Shown here: positions 1 through 8,270 of the stretch, piece by piece | Position numbering within the stretch: position 1 is the first letter of the stretch | Layout: every line of letters starts with the position of its first letter | Assembly: GCA_040508515.1 (NCBI GenBank) | Contig: JBEVMS010000089.1 | Location: 1-28,264, forward strand | Source of the DNA: JBEVMS01 sp040508515 | Lineage (GTDB): Bacteria > Pseudomonadota > Gammaproteobacteria > Xanthomonadales > Rhodanobacteraceae | Reading direction: 5' to 3' | DNA: 28,264 nucleotides | Notes under the pieces: generated by a model | The model's database searches: none | Told to the model about the DNA's origin: nothing | Seen by the model: the letters and a program-made list of their open reading frames with translations, nothing else | Made by a program: the position numbers and the translations under genes

Positions 1-799
1 CCGGGTCGATATGCATGCTCTGCATGAACCAGCGCGGCGCGTAGGCGCCGATCGGCAGCGCAGCCAGATCGAACGGCCCCAGCCGCTGGCCGATCTCGGC
101 CAGGCGCGGCGAATACGCGGTGTCGCCAGCGAAGTAGAAACGGAAATCGCGCTGTCGCATGACCCAGCCACCCCACAGGCTGCGGTTGCTGTCCCAGGGC
201 GTGCGCGCGCTCCAGTGCCGCGCCGGTACGCAGGTGAACTCGGCCTCACCCACGCGCGTGGACTGCCACCAATCCAGCTCGCTGACCCGAGGCACACCCT
301 GCCGCTCCAGCCAACGCCTGAGCCCCAGCGGCACCAGGAACTGCGCCTGCGGAAAACGCCGCGCCAGTGCGCGCACGCTAGCGCGATCCAGGTGGTCGTA
401 ATGGTTGTGCGAGATCAGCACCGCATCGATCGGCGGCAGCTCGGCCACCGTCAGCGCGGATGGCGTACGCCGTTTGGGCCCGGCGAACGGCACCGGCGAG
501 GCGCGCATCGACAACACCGGATCGGTGATCACGGTCAGACCATCCACCCGCAGCAACACGCTGGCATGCCCCAGCCACCAGCACGCCGGTTCACTGCCGG
601 ACACCTCGGCACGCTGCCACCACTGGCGCTGGTACGCCGCATAGCCCACCGTCGGCGGATGCGGCAACCGCTGCTGGCGGCGCTGTTGCCGCCAGCGCTG
701 CAGATCGCCCGGTGCGCGCGAAGACGGCTCCAGATTGCGAAAACCCTGCGGGGTGTGATGCGGCAAAGCCGGATCGTAATAAGGATTGCGCCAGACCAT
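1..799 (-). CDS. metallo-beta-lactamase-fold hydrolase, NAPE-PLD/RomA-like (3' end cut by window)
   Basis: The reading frame is open from an ATG at 799 to the window edge, so the C-terminus is missing; about 266 residues are visible. The frame contains the metallo-beta-lactamase signature HNHYDH (H131, H133, D135, H136). Further metal ligands expected for this fold follow in order: H195 in PARHWSAR, D226 in FAGDT, and H263 just before the window end. The spacing and the surrounding motifs (WLGHAS near residue 90, the double Trp-Gly strand after H195) match the COG2220 branch that includes N-acyl-phosphatidylethanolamine phospholipase D and RomA-like proteins. Such enzymes bind two metal ions and hydrolyse phosphodiester or related bonds; the substrate here cannot be inferred. 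A ribosome-binding site (AGGAG) sits about 6 bases before the ATG. No signal peptide is obvious. It is divergent from the peptidase gene starting at 959. Confidence 0.85.
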   Translation of the reverse strand, partial: MVWRNPYYDPALPHHTPQGFRNLEPSSRAPGDLQRWRQQRRQQRLPHPPTVGYAAYQRQWWQRAEVSGSEPACWWLGHASVLLRVDGLTVITDPVLSMRASPVPFAGPKRRTPSALTVAELPPIDAVLISHNHYDHLDRASVRALARRFPQAQFLVPLGLRRWLERQGVPRVSELDWWQSTRVGEAEFTCVPARHWSARTPWDSNRSLWGGWVMRQRDFRFYFAGDTAYSPRLAEIGQRLGPFDLAALPIGAYAPRWFMQSMHIDP

Positions 800-958
800 G
801 CCGGCTCCTGTGGACGGGTATGTTGCAGGCATGGGTACGCCGCCCGCGCGACACAAGCCTCCGCAGCCATCGGTGCCTCTAGGCCATTGGTGATGTAGGA
901 AGCGCGTCCCATCACCTGCTAGGGTCAAAGTTTGCCCCACCGTGCCTGGAATCTTCCG

Positions 959-3013
959 ATGCTGCGTAATCCCCTTCGTCTCCTGCCGCTGGCGGCCGCC
1001 CTGGCGGCGCCGTTAGTCCATGCCACCACGACTCCAGACAGCGCCCCGGCCGATCCGCGCATCGCCAGCCTGCTCGAACAACTGGGCAAGGTGCGTTCGA
1101 TTGGTGAAGTGGCGCTGTCGCCAGACGGTCGCAAGCTGGCCTGGGTGGTCAACACCGCCGGCAAGCCGGCGATCGAGATCGCCGATGCCGACGGCCACCA
1201 CGCACATGCGCTGGGTTCCAACGGCAGTCCCGGCAGTTGCCGCCAGGGCGATATTGCCTGGGCGCCGGATTCGCGCCAGCTGGCATTTCTGTCCGATTGC
1301 GGCCAGAAGGCCGGCGACACCCTCAACAAGCAACTGTTCGTCGCCGATACCACCACCGCGGGGCCGGCCAGACAGGTCGGCCAGCTCGACGGTTACGCCC
1401 GGGGACTGCACTGGAGCGCCGACGGCAAACAGATCGCGATGCTCTACGTGGCCGGTGCCACTCGCCAGGCCGACGCGCACGCCGCCGCCAAACTGGCTAC
1501 CGGCGAGATCGGCGTCGACGGCGTGGAAATCCAGCGGATCGCCGAGGTGGACCTGACCAGCGGCCAGCTCAGCGCGCTGACCCCGGCCGACATTTACATC
1601 TACGAATTCGACTGGTCGGCCGATAGCCGCCAACTGGTCTACACCGCTGCGCCCGCGCCGGGCGACGCCAACTGGTGGGTGGCCAAGCTCTACACCCAGC
1701 CTGCGCAGGCCGGCGCCGCGCCGCGCTTGCTGGTGGACGCCGGCGAAGTCAGCGGCTCGCTGCATGGGCTGCAGATGGCGCTGCCGCGCTTTTCGCCGGA
1801 TGGCTCAAAGGTGGCCTTCATCGGCGGCCTAATGAGCGATCAGGGCACCACCGGCGGCGATATCTACGCCGTGTCCAGCGCCGGCGGCGCACCGGTCAAC
1901 CTCACCCCGGGCACCCATGTCAGCCCGACCTGGGTGCACTGGAGCGACAACCAGCGGCTGCTGGTGGACCAAACCGTCAATGGTCAGCGGCAGGTCGCCG
2001 ATTACACCCTCGAAGGCGACCACGCCAACCAGACCCGCGCGCTGTTCACGCTGCCCGCCTCGATCGGCGACGGCCGCGCCGCCGGGTCGCTGTCGCTGTC
2101 ACGCGACGGCAAGTACGTGGCCTTTACCGAAAGCTCGTTCAGCGCCGCGCCGGAAGTGCATGCCGGCGTCTTGGGCAGCACCCCGCCGCCCGCGGTCACC
2201 GCCATCAACGCCGCGCTCAAGCCCAGCTGGGGCAAGGGCGAATCGGTGGAGTGGGATCACGACGGCAGGCATGTGCAAGGCTGGCTGCTTTACCCGGCCA
2301 ACTACGATCCGCACAAGCGCTACCCAATGATCGTGATGGTGCACGGCGGCCCCTCATCGGCGGTGGTGCCGAGTTGGCCGCACGTGGGCTTCGGTGGTGC
2401 GCCGTTTTCCGCGCTGGGCTATTTCGTGCTCCAGCCCAACCCGCGCGGCAGCTTCGGCCAGGGTGAGGCCTTCGTGCAAGCCAACCGCAAGGATTTTGGC
2501 TACGGCGATTTCTCCGATGTTCTGGCCGGCGTCGACGCAGTGGAAAAGAAGTTCCCCGTGGACGATAACCGCCTGGGCCTGACCGGCTGGAGCTACGGCG
2601 GCTTTACCACCATGTTCGGCGTCACCCAGACCCAGCGCTTCCACGCCGCGGTGGCTGGCGCCGGCGTGTCCAACTGGCAGAGCTATTACGGCCAGAATTT
2701 GATCGACCAGTGGATGCCGCCATTCTTCGGTGCCACGGTGTATGACGACCCGGCGGTCTACGCCAAGAGCTCGCCGATCAACTTCATCAAGCAGGTCAAG
2801 ACGCCGACCCTGGTGGTGGTGGGTGATCGCGATGCCGAATGCCCGGCGCCGCAATCGTTCGAGTTCTGGCACGCGCTGCGCGCGCAGGGCGTGCCGACCT
2901 CCCTGGTGGTTTACCCCAACGAAGGCCACGGCTTCGTCAAGCCAGAACATCAGCGCGACGTCCTGCAGCGCTCGCTGAACTGGTTCGCCAAGTACTTGCC
3001 GGCAAGTAACTGA
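959..3013 (+). CDS. secreted S9 family prolyl oligopeptidase / acylaminoacyl-peptidase-like
   Basis: The protein has 684 residues. It starts with a Sec signal peptide (MLRNPLRLLPL, hydrophobic Leu/Ala core, likely cleavage after VHA near residue 22), which is why the ATG at 959 is preferred over an in-frame TTG at 932. The first ~390 residues carry repeated PD40/WD40-like beta-propeller blades (LSPDGRKLAW, WAPDSRQLAFL, WSADGKQIAML, WSADSRQLVY, FSPDGSKVAF). The C-terminal alpha/beta hydrolase domain has the nucleophile in GWSYGG (S545), the acid in GDRDAECP (D625) and the base in NEGHGF (H657), a full S9 triad. Family members cleave short peptides after Pro, Ala or blocked residues; the propeller excludes folded proteins. 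A periplasmic location is inferred. It is monocistronic, ends at a strong shared terminator and faces zwf. Exact specificity (DPP IV versus acylaminoacyl) is not decidable here. Confidence 0.93.
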   Translation: MLRNPLRLLPLAAALAAPLVHATTTPDSAPADPRIASLLEQLGKVRSIGEVALSPDGRKLAWVVNTAGKPAIEIADADGHHAHALGSNGSPGSCRQGDIAWAPDSRQLAFLSDCGQKAGDTLNKQLFVADTTTAGPARQVGQLDGYARGLHWSADGKQIAMLYVAGATRQADAHAAAKLATGEIGVDGVEIQRIAEVDLTSGQLSALTPADIYIYEFDWSADSRQLVYTAAPAPGDANWWVAKLYTQPAQAGAAPRLLVDAGEVSGSLHGLQMALPRFSPDGSKVAFIGGLMSDQGTTGGDIYAVSSAGGAPVNLTPGTHVSPTWVHWSDNQRLLVDQTVNGQRQVADYTLEGDHANQTRALFTLPASIGDGRAAGSLSLSRDGKYVAFTESSFSAAPEVHAGVLGSTPPPAVTAINAALKPSWGKGESVEWDHDGRHVQGWLLYPANYDPHKRYPMIVMVHGGPSSAVVPSWPHVGFGGAPFSALGYFVLQPNPRGSFGQGEAFVQANRKDFGYGDFSDVLAGVDAVEKKFPVDDNRLGLTGWSYGGFTTMFGVTQTQRFHAAVAGAGVSNWQSYYGQNLIDQWMPPFFGATVYDDPAVYAKSSPINFIKQVKTPTLVVVGDRDAECPAPQSFEFWHALRAQGVPTSLVVYPNEGHGFVKPEHQRDVLQRSLNWFAKYLPASN

Positions 3014-3063
3014 AGCGGCCCCCGCGTGGCGCAAGCACGCCGGCCACGTGGATGATCCACGCC

Positions 3064-3097
3064 AATAAAAAACCGGGCTCAGGCCCGGTTTTTTATT
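3064..3097. terminator. bidirectional Rho-independent terminator between S9 peptidase and zwf
   Basis: A perfect 15-bp inverted repeat has a 4-base TCAG loop. The GC core is CCGGGC/GCCCGG, flanked by A6 on the left and T6 on the right, so a U-tract follows the hairpin on either strand. It sits between the convergent peptidase (stop at 3013) and zwf (stop at 3150) and serves both. Confidence 0.93.
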
Positions 3098-3149
3098 GCA
3101 ATGCGCGCATACCAACGTCAGCGCACGACGGCGTCCTTCGGCGTTTTGA

Positions 3150-5042
3150 CTAAGTCCGCTTGGCCGGCGCGCGTTTGCCCCGTGTCTTGCCGGGGGATGG
3201 TTTGCTAGCGATCACGCTTTTGCTGAGCGCGCTGTTGACGCTGGCGCGCTTTTTGGACGGCGTGGCCGCGGCCGGCGCCTTGTTGGCGAGCTTGACGGTC
3301 GACTTGCTAGCGGACGTGGCCGGCGCCCCTGGGGACGACTTGGCAAGCTTGCTCGACACCGGCGCCTGCTTGGCCGTGGCGGTTTTTTCGCTGATGCTGG
3401 ACTTTTTGCCGCCGACCGCGGGTTTGCTGCCGGCTTTGGTCTTGGCGCCATCGGCGGTGCGTTTGGCACGGCTGCGTGCACCGTAGGGCTGCTCTTGGTG
3501 TGACAGCGGGCGCCAGGCGCGGCCGCCGATCGCCAGCAAGGTTTCGGCGGACGCCGGACCGGCGCTGCCGGAGGCGTAATTGGGAAAATCGTTGGGCTTA
3601 CGCCTCGCCCATTCGTCCAGGATCGGCTGCACCGCGCGCCAGCAGGCCTCGACCATATCCGCGCGCTGAAACAAGGTCGCGTCCCCGCTCATGCAGTCGT
3701 ACAACAGGGTTTCGTAACCGACCGCCGGCTCGGAGGGAAACCAGTCGGCGTACTTGAAGTCCATCCGCACTGGCGCCAGCGCCACCTTGGGACCAGGCTT
3801 CTTGACGTCGAACTGCAGCGAGATGCCCTCGTCCGGCTGGATCTGCAATACCAGCCAATCCGGCCCGAAGGCGTCGATGCCGGTGCTGCGAAAAGGCGCG
3901 AACGGCGCCGACTTGAAACGGATCGCGATCTCGGTGGTGCGCCGGCCCATGTGCTTGCCGGTGCGCAGGTAAAACGGCACCCCAGCCCAACGCCAGGTGT
4001 CGATCGCCAGCTTCATCGCCACAAACGTTTCGGTGGACGATTCGGGCGCTACCTGCGGTTCGTCGCGGTAAGCGAGCGCCAAATTGCCGTTGACCGCGCC
4101 TGGGCCGTACTGGCCGCGTACCGCGTCCTCCGGATTGATCGGGCGGATCGCCTGGATCACCTCGGCCTTGCGCGTGCGCACCGCCTCTGCATCGAACGAG
4201 GCCGGCGGCTCCATCGCCACCATCGCCAGCAGTTGGAACAGGTGATTGGGCACCATGTCGCGCAAACAGCCGGTCTGCTCGTAGAACGAGCCGCGCAGTT
4301 CCACGCCGACAGTTTCAGCCGCGGTGATCTGCACATGATCGATGCGGTCGCGGTGCCAGATCGGCTCGAACAGACCGTTGGCGAAACGGAACGCCATGAT
4401 GTTCTGCACCGTCTCCTTGCCCAGAAAATGGTCGATGCGGTAGGTCTGCGATTCGTCCAGCACCTTGCCGATGCGCTGATTGAGCGCGCGTGCCGAGGCG
4501 ACGTCGTGGCCGAACGGCTTTTCGATCACCACCCGCCGCCAACCGGCGCCATCGACGTGCTCGCTGACCAGCCCGGCCGCGCCCAGGCGCTCGATCACGT
4601 CGCCGAAGAAACGTTCCGGCGTGGCCAGATAGAACAGCGCGTTGCCGTCGGTCTGGTAGCGCGTGCCCACCTCGCGCAGACGCGTGGTCAACGCGGCGTA
4701 ACTTTTGTCGTCGCCGAAATCGCCGGCCAGGTAGCTCATGCGCTTGGACAGCCAATCCCAGGCAGTCTCGTCCAGGTGGCCCTGCTCGCCGCCGCGGGTC
4801 TGCACGAAGTTCTGCAGCGAGGCGCGCAGATCGCGCTTCCAGGCCGTGTCACTCATCGCGCCGTGGTTGACGCCGATCAGCGCGAAGCGCTCCGGCAACA
4901 AGCCGTTACGGCGCAGGTTGTACAGGGCCGGCACCACCAGCCGTTTGGTGAGATCGCCAGCGGCGCCGAAGATCACCATGACACAAGGATCGGCCGGGCG
5001 TTCGTTGGAAGACGGAGCGGAATCGGTGCGCGAAGCAGTCAT
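3150..5042 (-). CDS. zwf: glucose-6-phosphate 1-dehydrogenase with a long basic C-terminal tail
   Basis: The protein has 630 residues, while typical bacterial G6PD has about 480-500. It oxidises glucose 6-phosphate to 6-phosphogluconolactone, feeding the pentose phosphate and Entner-Doudoroff routes. The NADP-binding GAAGDLTKR lies at residues 26-34 and the active-site signature RIDHFLGKE at 202-210. The catalytic body ends near residue 520 (QEQPY). Residues 521-630 form a low-complexity tail with 20 Lys and 7 Arg but only 2 acidic residues, rich in Ala, Ser, Pro and Thr, ending APAKRT. It resembles histone-H1/AlgP-like tails and shows no stop or frameshift at the boundary. The ATG at 5042 is chosen because it is preceded by AGAGGAA and matches the usual N-terminus; the frame is open upstream to 5210 without family similarity. 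Cytoplasmic. It shares its terminator with the facing peptidase gene. Confidence 0.95.
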   Translation of the reverse strand: MTASRTDSAPSSNERPADPCVMVIFGAAGDLTKRLVVPALYNLRRNGLLPERFALIGVNHGAMSDTAWKRDLRASLQNFVQTRGGEQGHLDETAWDWLSKRMSYLAGDFGDDKSYAALTTRLREVGTRYQTDGNALFYLATPERFFGDVIERLGAAGLVSEHVDGAGWRRVVIEKPFGHDVASARALNQRIGKVLDESQTYRIDHFLGKETVQNIMAFRFANGLFEPIWHRDRIDHVQITAAETVGVELRGSFYEQTGCLRDMVPNHLFQLLAMVAMEPPASFDAEAVRTRKAEVIQAIRPINPEDAVRGQYGPGAVNGNLALAYRDEPQVAPESSTETFVAMKLAIDTWRWAGVPFYLRTGKHMGRRTTEIAIRFKSAPFAPFRSTGIDAFGPDWLVLQIQPDEGISLQFDVKKPGPKVALAPVRMDFKYADWFPSEPAVGYETLLYDCMSGDATLFQRADMVEACWRAVQPILDEWARRKPNDFPNYASGSAGPASAETLLAIGGRAWRPLSHQEQPYGARSRAKRTADGAKTKAGSKPAVGGKKSSISEKTATAKQAPVSSKLAKSSPGAPATSASKSTVKLANKAPAAATPSKKRASVNSALSKSVIASKPSPGKTRGKRAPAKRT

Positions 5043-5448
5043 GCGGAAGCTTTCCTCTCGACAGTCGTATCGTTCGATGGTGCGGTCGCCGCCGCGCTTT
5101 GCAAGCCGCGTGCGCCGACCCGGCCCGCAGGCCAGTCCAAGCGCCACTGACCGGCGCCCTCGCGAGCATGCCAGAGAAAGATGACCCGCATGCACAGCGT
5201 CGTGAATCATATGCCGTGGCGAACGCCTGCGTCGTTGTACAAGCTCATCGCACGCCCGAGCAAGTCTCGCTGGATCAAGTCGATTCAGCCAGCGCTGCGT
5301 CAGCCGCCAGTGGCAGGCCTGAAAACTTCCTGCGGCGCGGTTTCCCCGCGTGGCCGCTGAGTTACACCCGTCGGCGCAGCGCGTAACCCTCGTTGCGCAC
5401 GCTGTTCTCGAACAACGCCGCTAGCACCCCACATGTCGAAGGTCATGC
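5043..5448. other. intergenic region between zwf and the gntR operon, no gene seen
   Basis: This stretch of about 400 bases separates the divergent zwf and gntR genes. An open frame on the plus strand (5099-5386) has no ribosome-binding site, no recognisable domain and a composition typical of a chance frame. A TATGAT hexamer on the minus strand (5206-5211) could be a -10 box for zwf, but no convincing -35 was found. The region presumably carries the zwf promoter and its leader. Confidence 0.5.
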
Positions 5449-5486
5449 TTGACGCTTGCCTGTGTGTATTGTTGTATTAATACACA
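5449..5486 (+). promoter_or_regulatory. promoter and probable GntR/YtrA operator before gntR
   Basis: A TTGACG -35 box lies at 5449-5454 and a TGTATT -10-like box at 5473-5478 (18-base spacer). An inverted repeat TGTGTATT-N8-AATACACA covers 5463-5486, with a perfect inner palindrome TGTATTAATACA at 5473-5484. The repeat lies over the -10 box and touches the start codon. YtrA-type GntR proteins commonly repress their own operon from such sites, so autoregulation is likely. The binding itself is inferred. Confidence 0.6.
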
Positions 5487-5869
5487 TGGATGCTTCGCTA
5501 CTGACGATACAACCCCACGCCTCAGAGCCGATCTACCGGCAGATCGTCGAACAGCTGCGTCGACTGATTGCCAGCGGTCAACTCGGCGCCGGCGAGCTGC
5601 TGCCCTCGGTGCGCGACGTCGCAGGTTTTCACGCCATCAACCCGATGACCGTGTCACGCGCCTATGGCATCGCTGAAAGCGAAGGATTACTTGAGCGCCT
5701 GCGCGGCAAAGGCATGGTGGTGACCGCCCGCCTGCGGGCCTCGCACACCCAGGCGCAACGATTGGCCCTGCTCGAACCGCAACTGCAAGAACTCGCGCGT
5801 CACGTGCGCGAGCTGGAACTGCCCGCCGAGCCGGTGCTACGGCGGCTTACCAAACTGTTGGGGGAGTGA
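5486..5869 (+). CDS. GntR family transcriptional regulator, YtrA subfamily
   Basis: The protein has 127 residues. The N-terminal winged helix-turn-helix of the GntR family occupies roughly residues 14-80, with the typical PIYRQIVEQL entry helix, LPSVRDVA recognition region and NPMTVSRAYG helix, then the wing GLLERLRGKGMVV. The short C-terminal part (about 45 residues, two helices) is too small for an FadR or UTRA ligand domain and defines the YtrA subfamily, whose members usually control a linked ABC transporter. The ATG at 5486 is the only sensible start. It has no Shine-Dalgarno sequence and lies about 7 bases after the presumed -10 box, which suggests leaderless translation. The ABC ATPase gene starts 1 base after the stop. 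It likely represses its own operon; the inducer is unknown. Confidence 0.9.
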   Translation: MDASLLTIQPHASEPIYRQIVEQLRRLIASGQLGAGELLPSVRDVAGFHAINPMTVSRAYGIAESEGLLERLRGKGMVVTARLRASHTQAQRLALLEPQLQELARHVRELELPAEPVLRRLTKLLGE

Positions 5870-5870
5870 A

Positions 5871-6761
5871 ATGCACGCCGAATTTCAGGAAGTCGTTCCG
5901 TCGTTTCCGCTGCAGGCGCATAACCTGCAACTGTCTTATCAGGGTCAACTCGCGTTGGCGGGGGTCGATCTTTGGCTGGAGCCAGGCAGCGTGCTCGGTC
6001 TGATCGGCCGCAACGGCGCCGGCAAGTCGACTCTGATGCGCGCCATGATCGGTCTGCTCGAGCCGCAGGCCGGCCAGGCGTTTGTGTTCGGTGAGCCGGC
6101 GCTGCGCTTGAGCGACGCCGCCAAGGCGCGCATTGCCTACGTGCCGCAGCAGCCTGAGGCGTTGGCCTGGTTGACCGCGACTCAGATGCTCGATTACGTC
6201 GGGCGTTTCTATCCACGCTGGGATGCACACTTCGCAAAGACCATGCTACACCGCTGGGAGATTCCGCCCAGCCGCCTGCTCGCCAAACTCTCACCGGGCG
6301 AACGCCAACGCGTCGACCTGATCCGCGCGCTGGCATCCTCGCCGGAGCTGTTGGTGTTGGACGAACCAGCCGCCGCGCTGGACCCGGTGGCGCGGCGCGA
6401 GCTGCTGCGGGAAGTGGCGTTGCGCGCGGGCGAATCCGGCACCACGGTGTTGTTTTCCACCCATATCGTGTCGGACCTGGAACGCGTCGCCTCGGAGATT
6501 GCCTTCATGCACCATGGCCGTCTGCTATTGCGCTGTGGCGTGGACGAAAGCAAGGAACGCTACGCGCGGCTATGGCTGCCCAGCCGTCAAGCCAGCGCGG
6601 CACCCAAACAGGCGTTGAGCCGACGTCACCATGAGGATGGAAGTATCAGTCTGGTCGTGGAATGCGACGCCCAACAGCGCTGGCCCGAAGCCGCGGCTTT
6701 GCCTGGCGCGCGTATCGACGCGCTGGGCCTGGAAGACCTGTTCGTGGAAATAGCCGAATGA
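5871..6761 (+). CDS. ABC transporter ATP-binding protein of the YtrA-linked operon
   Basis: The protein has 296 residues and is a single-domain ABC ATPase. Walker A is GRNGAGKST near residue 46, the Q-loop region includes YVPQQPEAL, the signature is LSPGERQRV near 141, Walker B with the catalytic Glu is LLVLDEPAAALDP near 160, and the switch His is in FSTHI. The signature is LSPGE rather than LSGGQ, common in this class. The C-terminal ~80 residues follow the fold of drug- or cell-envelope-related ABC-2 ATPases. A strong ribosome-binding site (GGGGGAG) lies just before the ATG at the 3' end of gntR, and the last codon overlaps the permease start (ATGA). It energises the permease encoded next. 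The substrate is unknown; YtrA-type systems are often linked to envelope stress or antimicrobial compounds. Confidence 0.93.
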   Translation: MHAEFQEVVPSFPLQAHNLQLSYQGQLALAGVDLWLEPGSVLGLIGRNGAGKSTLMRAMIGLLEPQAGQAFVFGEPALRLSDAAKARIAYVPQQPEALAWLTATQMLDYVGRFYPRWDAHFAKTMLHRWEIPPSRLLAKLSPGERQRVDLIRALASSPELLVLDEPAAALDPVARRELLREVALRAGESGTTVLFSTHIVSDLERVASEIAFMHHGRLLLRCGVDESKERYARLWLPSRQASAAPKQALSRRHHEDGSISLVVECDAQQRWPEAAALPGARIDALGLEDLFVEIAE

Positions 6762-8239
6762 AACTCCTGGCGATCATGCAGACACCGTGGCAAGCGAACT
6801 ATCCCGCCTCGCGCGCGACGGCCATGGTGCTCTACGTCAGCGCCGCGATCGGCGCGCTGGCCATCGCGCTGTTTGCCAGCGGCGACCAGACTTGGCGGTT
6901 GGCCAGTGGCTGCTACGCGATCGGTCTATTTTTTACCTGGGCGTTCTTTTTCCCCGCTGGGCTGCTGCTGGCGATGGATGCACGACTGCTGCGCATGCCC
7001 GGCGTGCATCGACGCGTACTGCAAAGCCTGCTGCTGTATGGACTGCTCACTGTGCTATTGCCTGCGCCGATACTGATTGCGCTATGCGGTTGGCGAGCGG
7101 CGCCGTGTCTCGTGATTTTCGCACTGTGCGCGGTGGGTGGGCTCAACTTCTCCCTGCTGCCACGTTATGTCGCGGTGTTTGTGGGCTTGTGCCCTTCCTT
7201 CTTTGATGCCCTGACCAAGCGCTGGGAGATCGGCGCGCTGATCGGCCCCCACCTTGTCGCGCTCGGTGCAATGCTGGCACTGGGCCTGTTGGCGCTGGTA
7301 GCGCTGCGCTGGCGCGCGCTCCTGCAAGGCACCGTTGCCGCCAGTGGCTGGACGGCACCCTTGGTGACTCAATGGAGGCAGGGCAGTTGGGGAACTTTGA
7401 ACCGCATGGGCCGCACCCAGCCACTGCGCCAGCTGCCCGCATGGCTGCAAGCCCAGGCCGACATCACGGCAACCGCCTTGCAGTGGCCACGCAAAGCACT
7501 GCGTATCGCCCTTGGCGGCTGGTATTTGCCGCAGACGGCCAAGAGCTACGCCAAGCAGTTGTCGCTATTGCCCTTGTTTATGCTGCCCTCGCTAGGCGCC
7601 TTGTTGGTACTCTCCGGCACCCACCGCGGCGACACGACTGAAGTGTTGGAGGGAATCCTGATCGGTCTTTCCGCCTCGTTCGTTGTCCTGGCTGGGCCGA
7701 TGATCGCTCTGTTGACCTTCATTTACTTGCAGCGCCGCTGGAGCCGCACCCATGCCGAGGTTGCGCTGCTGGCCTTGCTGCCTGGTATCGGCAACGGTGT
7801 GCAACTCAAGCGCCGCCTGCTAAGGGTGAGCCTTGGTCTACCGCTGGTACTGCACGCTCTGTTGCTAGGGCTGGTATGGCTTGGTGTGGCGCTCTATCCG
7901 GACCATCGCCAGCCGCTCGTGCTCCTTTTACTGGCCCAGCTCGCCGCGGCCACCTTCAGTGTGGCCTTGGTGTTGAGCCTGTTCGGCGATCGCGCGCCAA
8001 GTCTATGGGCCGTTGGCGGGATCGCGGCGATCAGCTTTGCGCTCAATATCGGCAGCATCCTGGTGACCCTCTTAGGGTGGCAGCAGCGCACACCGGCCTG
8101 GATGGCAGAGGTCGTACCGACTTGGTTGCTGGGCTGGCTGCTGTTTGTTTTGGGTATGGCATGGCTGGCACGGCGTGGTTGGCTTGCGCTGCAAGAACGA
8201 CCGCACCCCTTTCTTCCATTCACCAGCAACGCTGACTGA
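6758..8239 (+). CDS. ABC transporter permease of the YtrA-linked operon
   Basis: The protein has 493 residues, is highly hydrophobic, and has about ten predicted membrane segments. Examples are MVLYVSAAIGALAIALF near residue 25, the FFTWAFFFPAGLLLA stretch, and the Leu/Ala-rich segments in the last third. A more polar stretch around residues 205-265 separates two membrane halves. No signature motif identifies the family, so the call rests on topology and operon position. The ATG overlaps the ATPase stop codon in an ATGA junction, indicating translational coupling and a 1:1 partnership. The frame extends upstream to 6662 inside the ATPase gene, but that part is not membrane-like and is excluded. 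It probably sits in the inner membrane as a homodimer with the ATPase. Direction and substrate are not determinable. Confidence 0.85.
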   Translation: MKLLAIMQTPWQANYPASRATAMVLYVSAAIGALAIALFASGDQTWRLASGCYAIGLFFTWAFFFPAGLLLAMDARLLRMPGVHRRVLQSLLLYGLLTVLLPAPILIALCGWRAAPCLVIFALCAVGGLNFSLLPRYVAVFVGLCPSFFDALTKRWEIGALIGPHLVALGAMLALGLLALVALRWRALLQGTVAASGWTAPLVTQWRQGSWGTLNRMGRTQPLRQLPAWLQAQADITATALQWPRKALRIALGGWYLPQTAKSYAKQLSLLPLFMLPSLGALLVLSGTHRGDTTEVLEGILIGLSASFVVLAGPMIALLTFIYLQRRWSRTHAEVALLALLPGIGNGVQLKRRLLRVSLGLPLVLHALLLGLVWLGVALYPDHRQPLVLLLLAQLAAATFSVALVLSLFGDRAPSLWAVGGIAAISFALNIGSILVTLLGWQQRTPAWMAEVVPTWLLGWLLFVLGMAWLARRGWLALQERPHPFLPFTSNAD

Positions 8240-8252
8240 AAGTATTTATAAA

Positions 8253-8270
8253 TAGATGTCCAGACGTCTA
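8253..8270. other. short imperfect hairpin between the convergent permease and radical SAM genes
   Basis: TAGATGTC and GACGTCTA, separated by 2 bases, form a short stem with one G-U pair. It covers the stop codon of the minus-strand radical SAM gene. There is no U-tract on either side, only AT-rich flanks, so terminator function is weakly supported. Confidence 0.25.

Noticed and set aside
11..898. 295-codon plus-strand frame at the start of the window
   Set aside because: It is antisense to the metallo-beta-lactamase-fold gene, whose metal ligands are all present on the minus strand.
889..916. GGTGATG/CATCACC inverted repeat with 14-base spacer between the hydrolase and peptidase genes
   Set aside because: A 7-bp repeat with a long spacer is expected by chance at this scale, and no promoter elements surround it.
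3951..5150. 399-codon plus-strand frame opposite zwf
   Set aside because: It is antisense to the conserved G6PD body, has no ribosome-binding site and no recognisable motif.
5099..5386. 95-codon plus-strand frame between zwf and gntR
   Set aside because: No ribosome-binding site, no similarity to a known family, and composition like a chance frame in GC-rich DNA.
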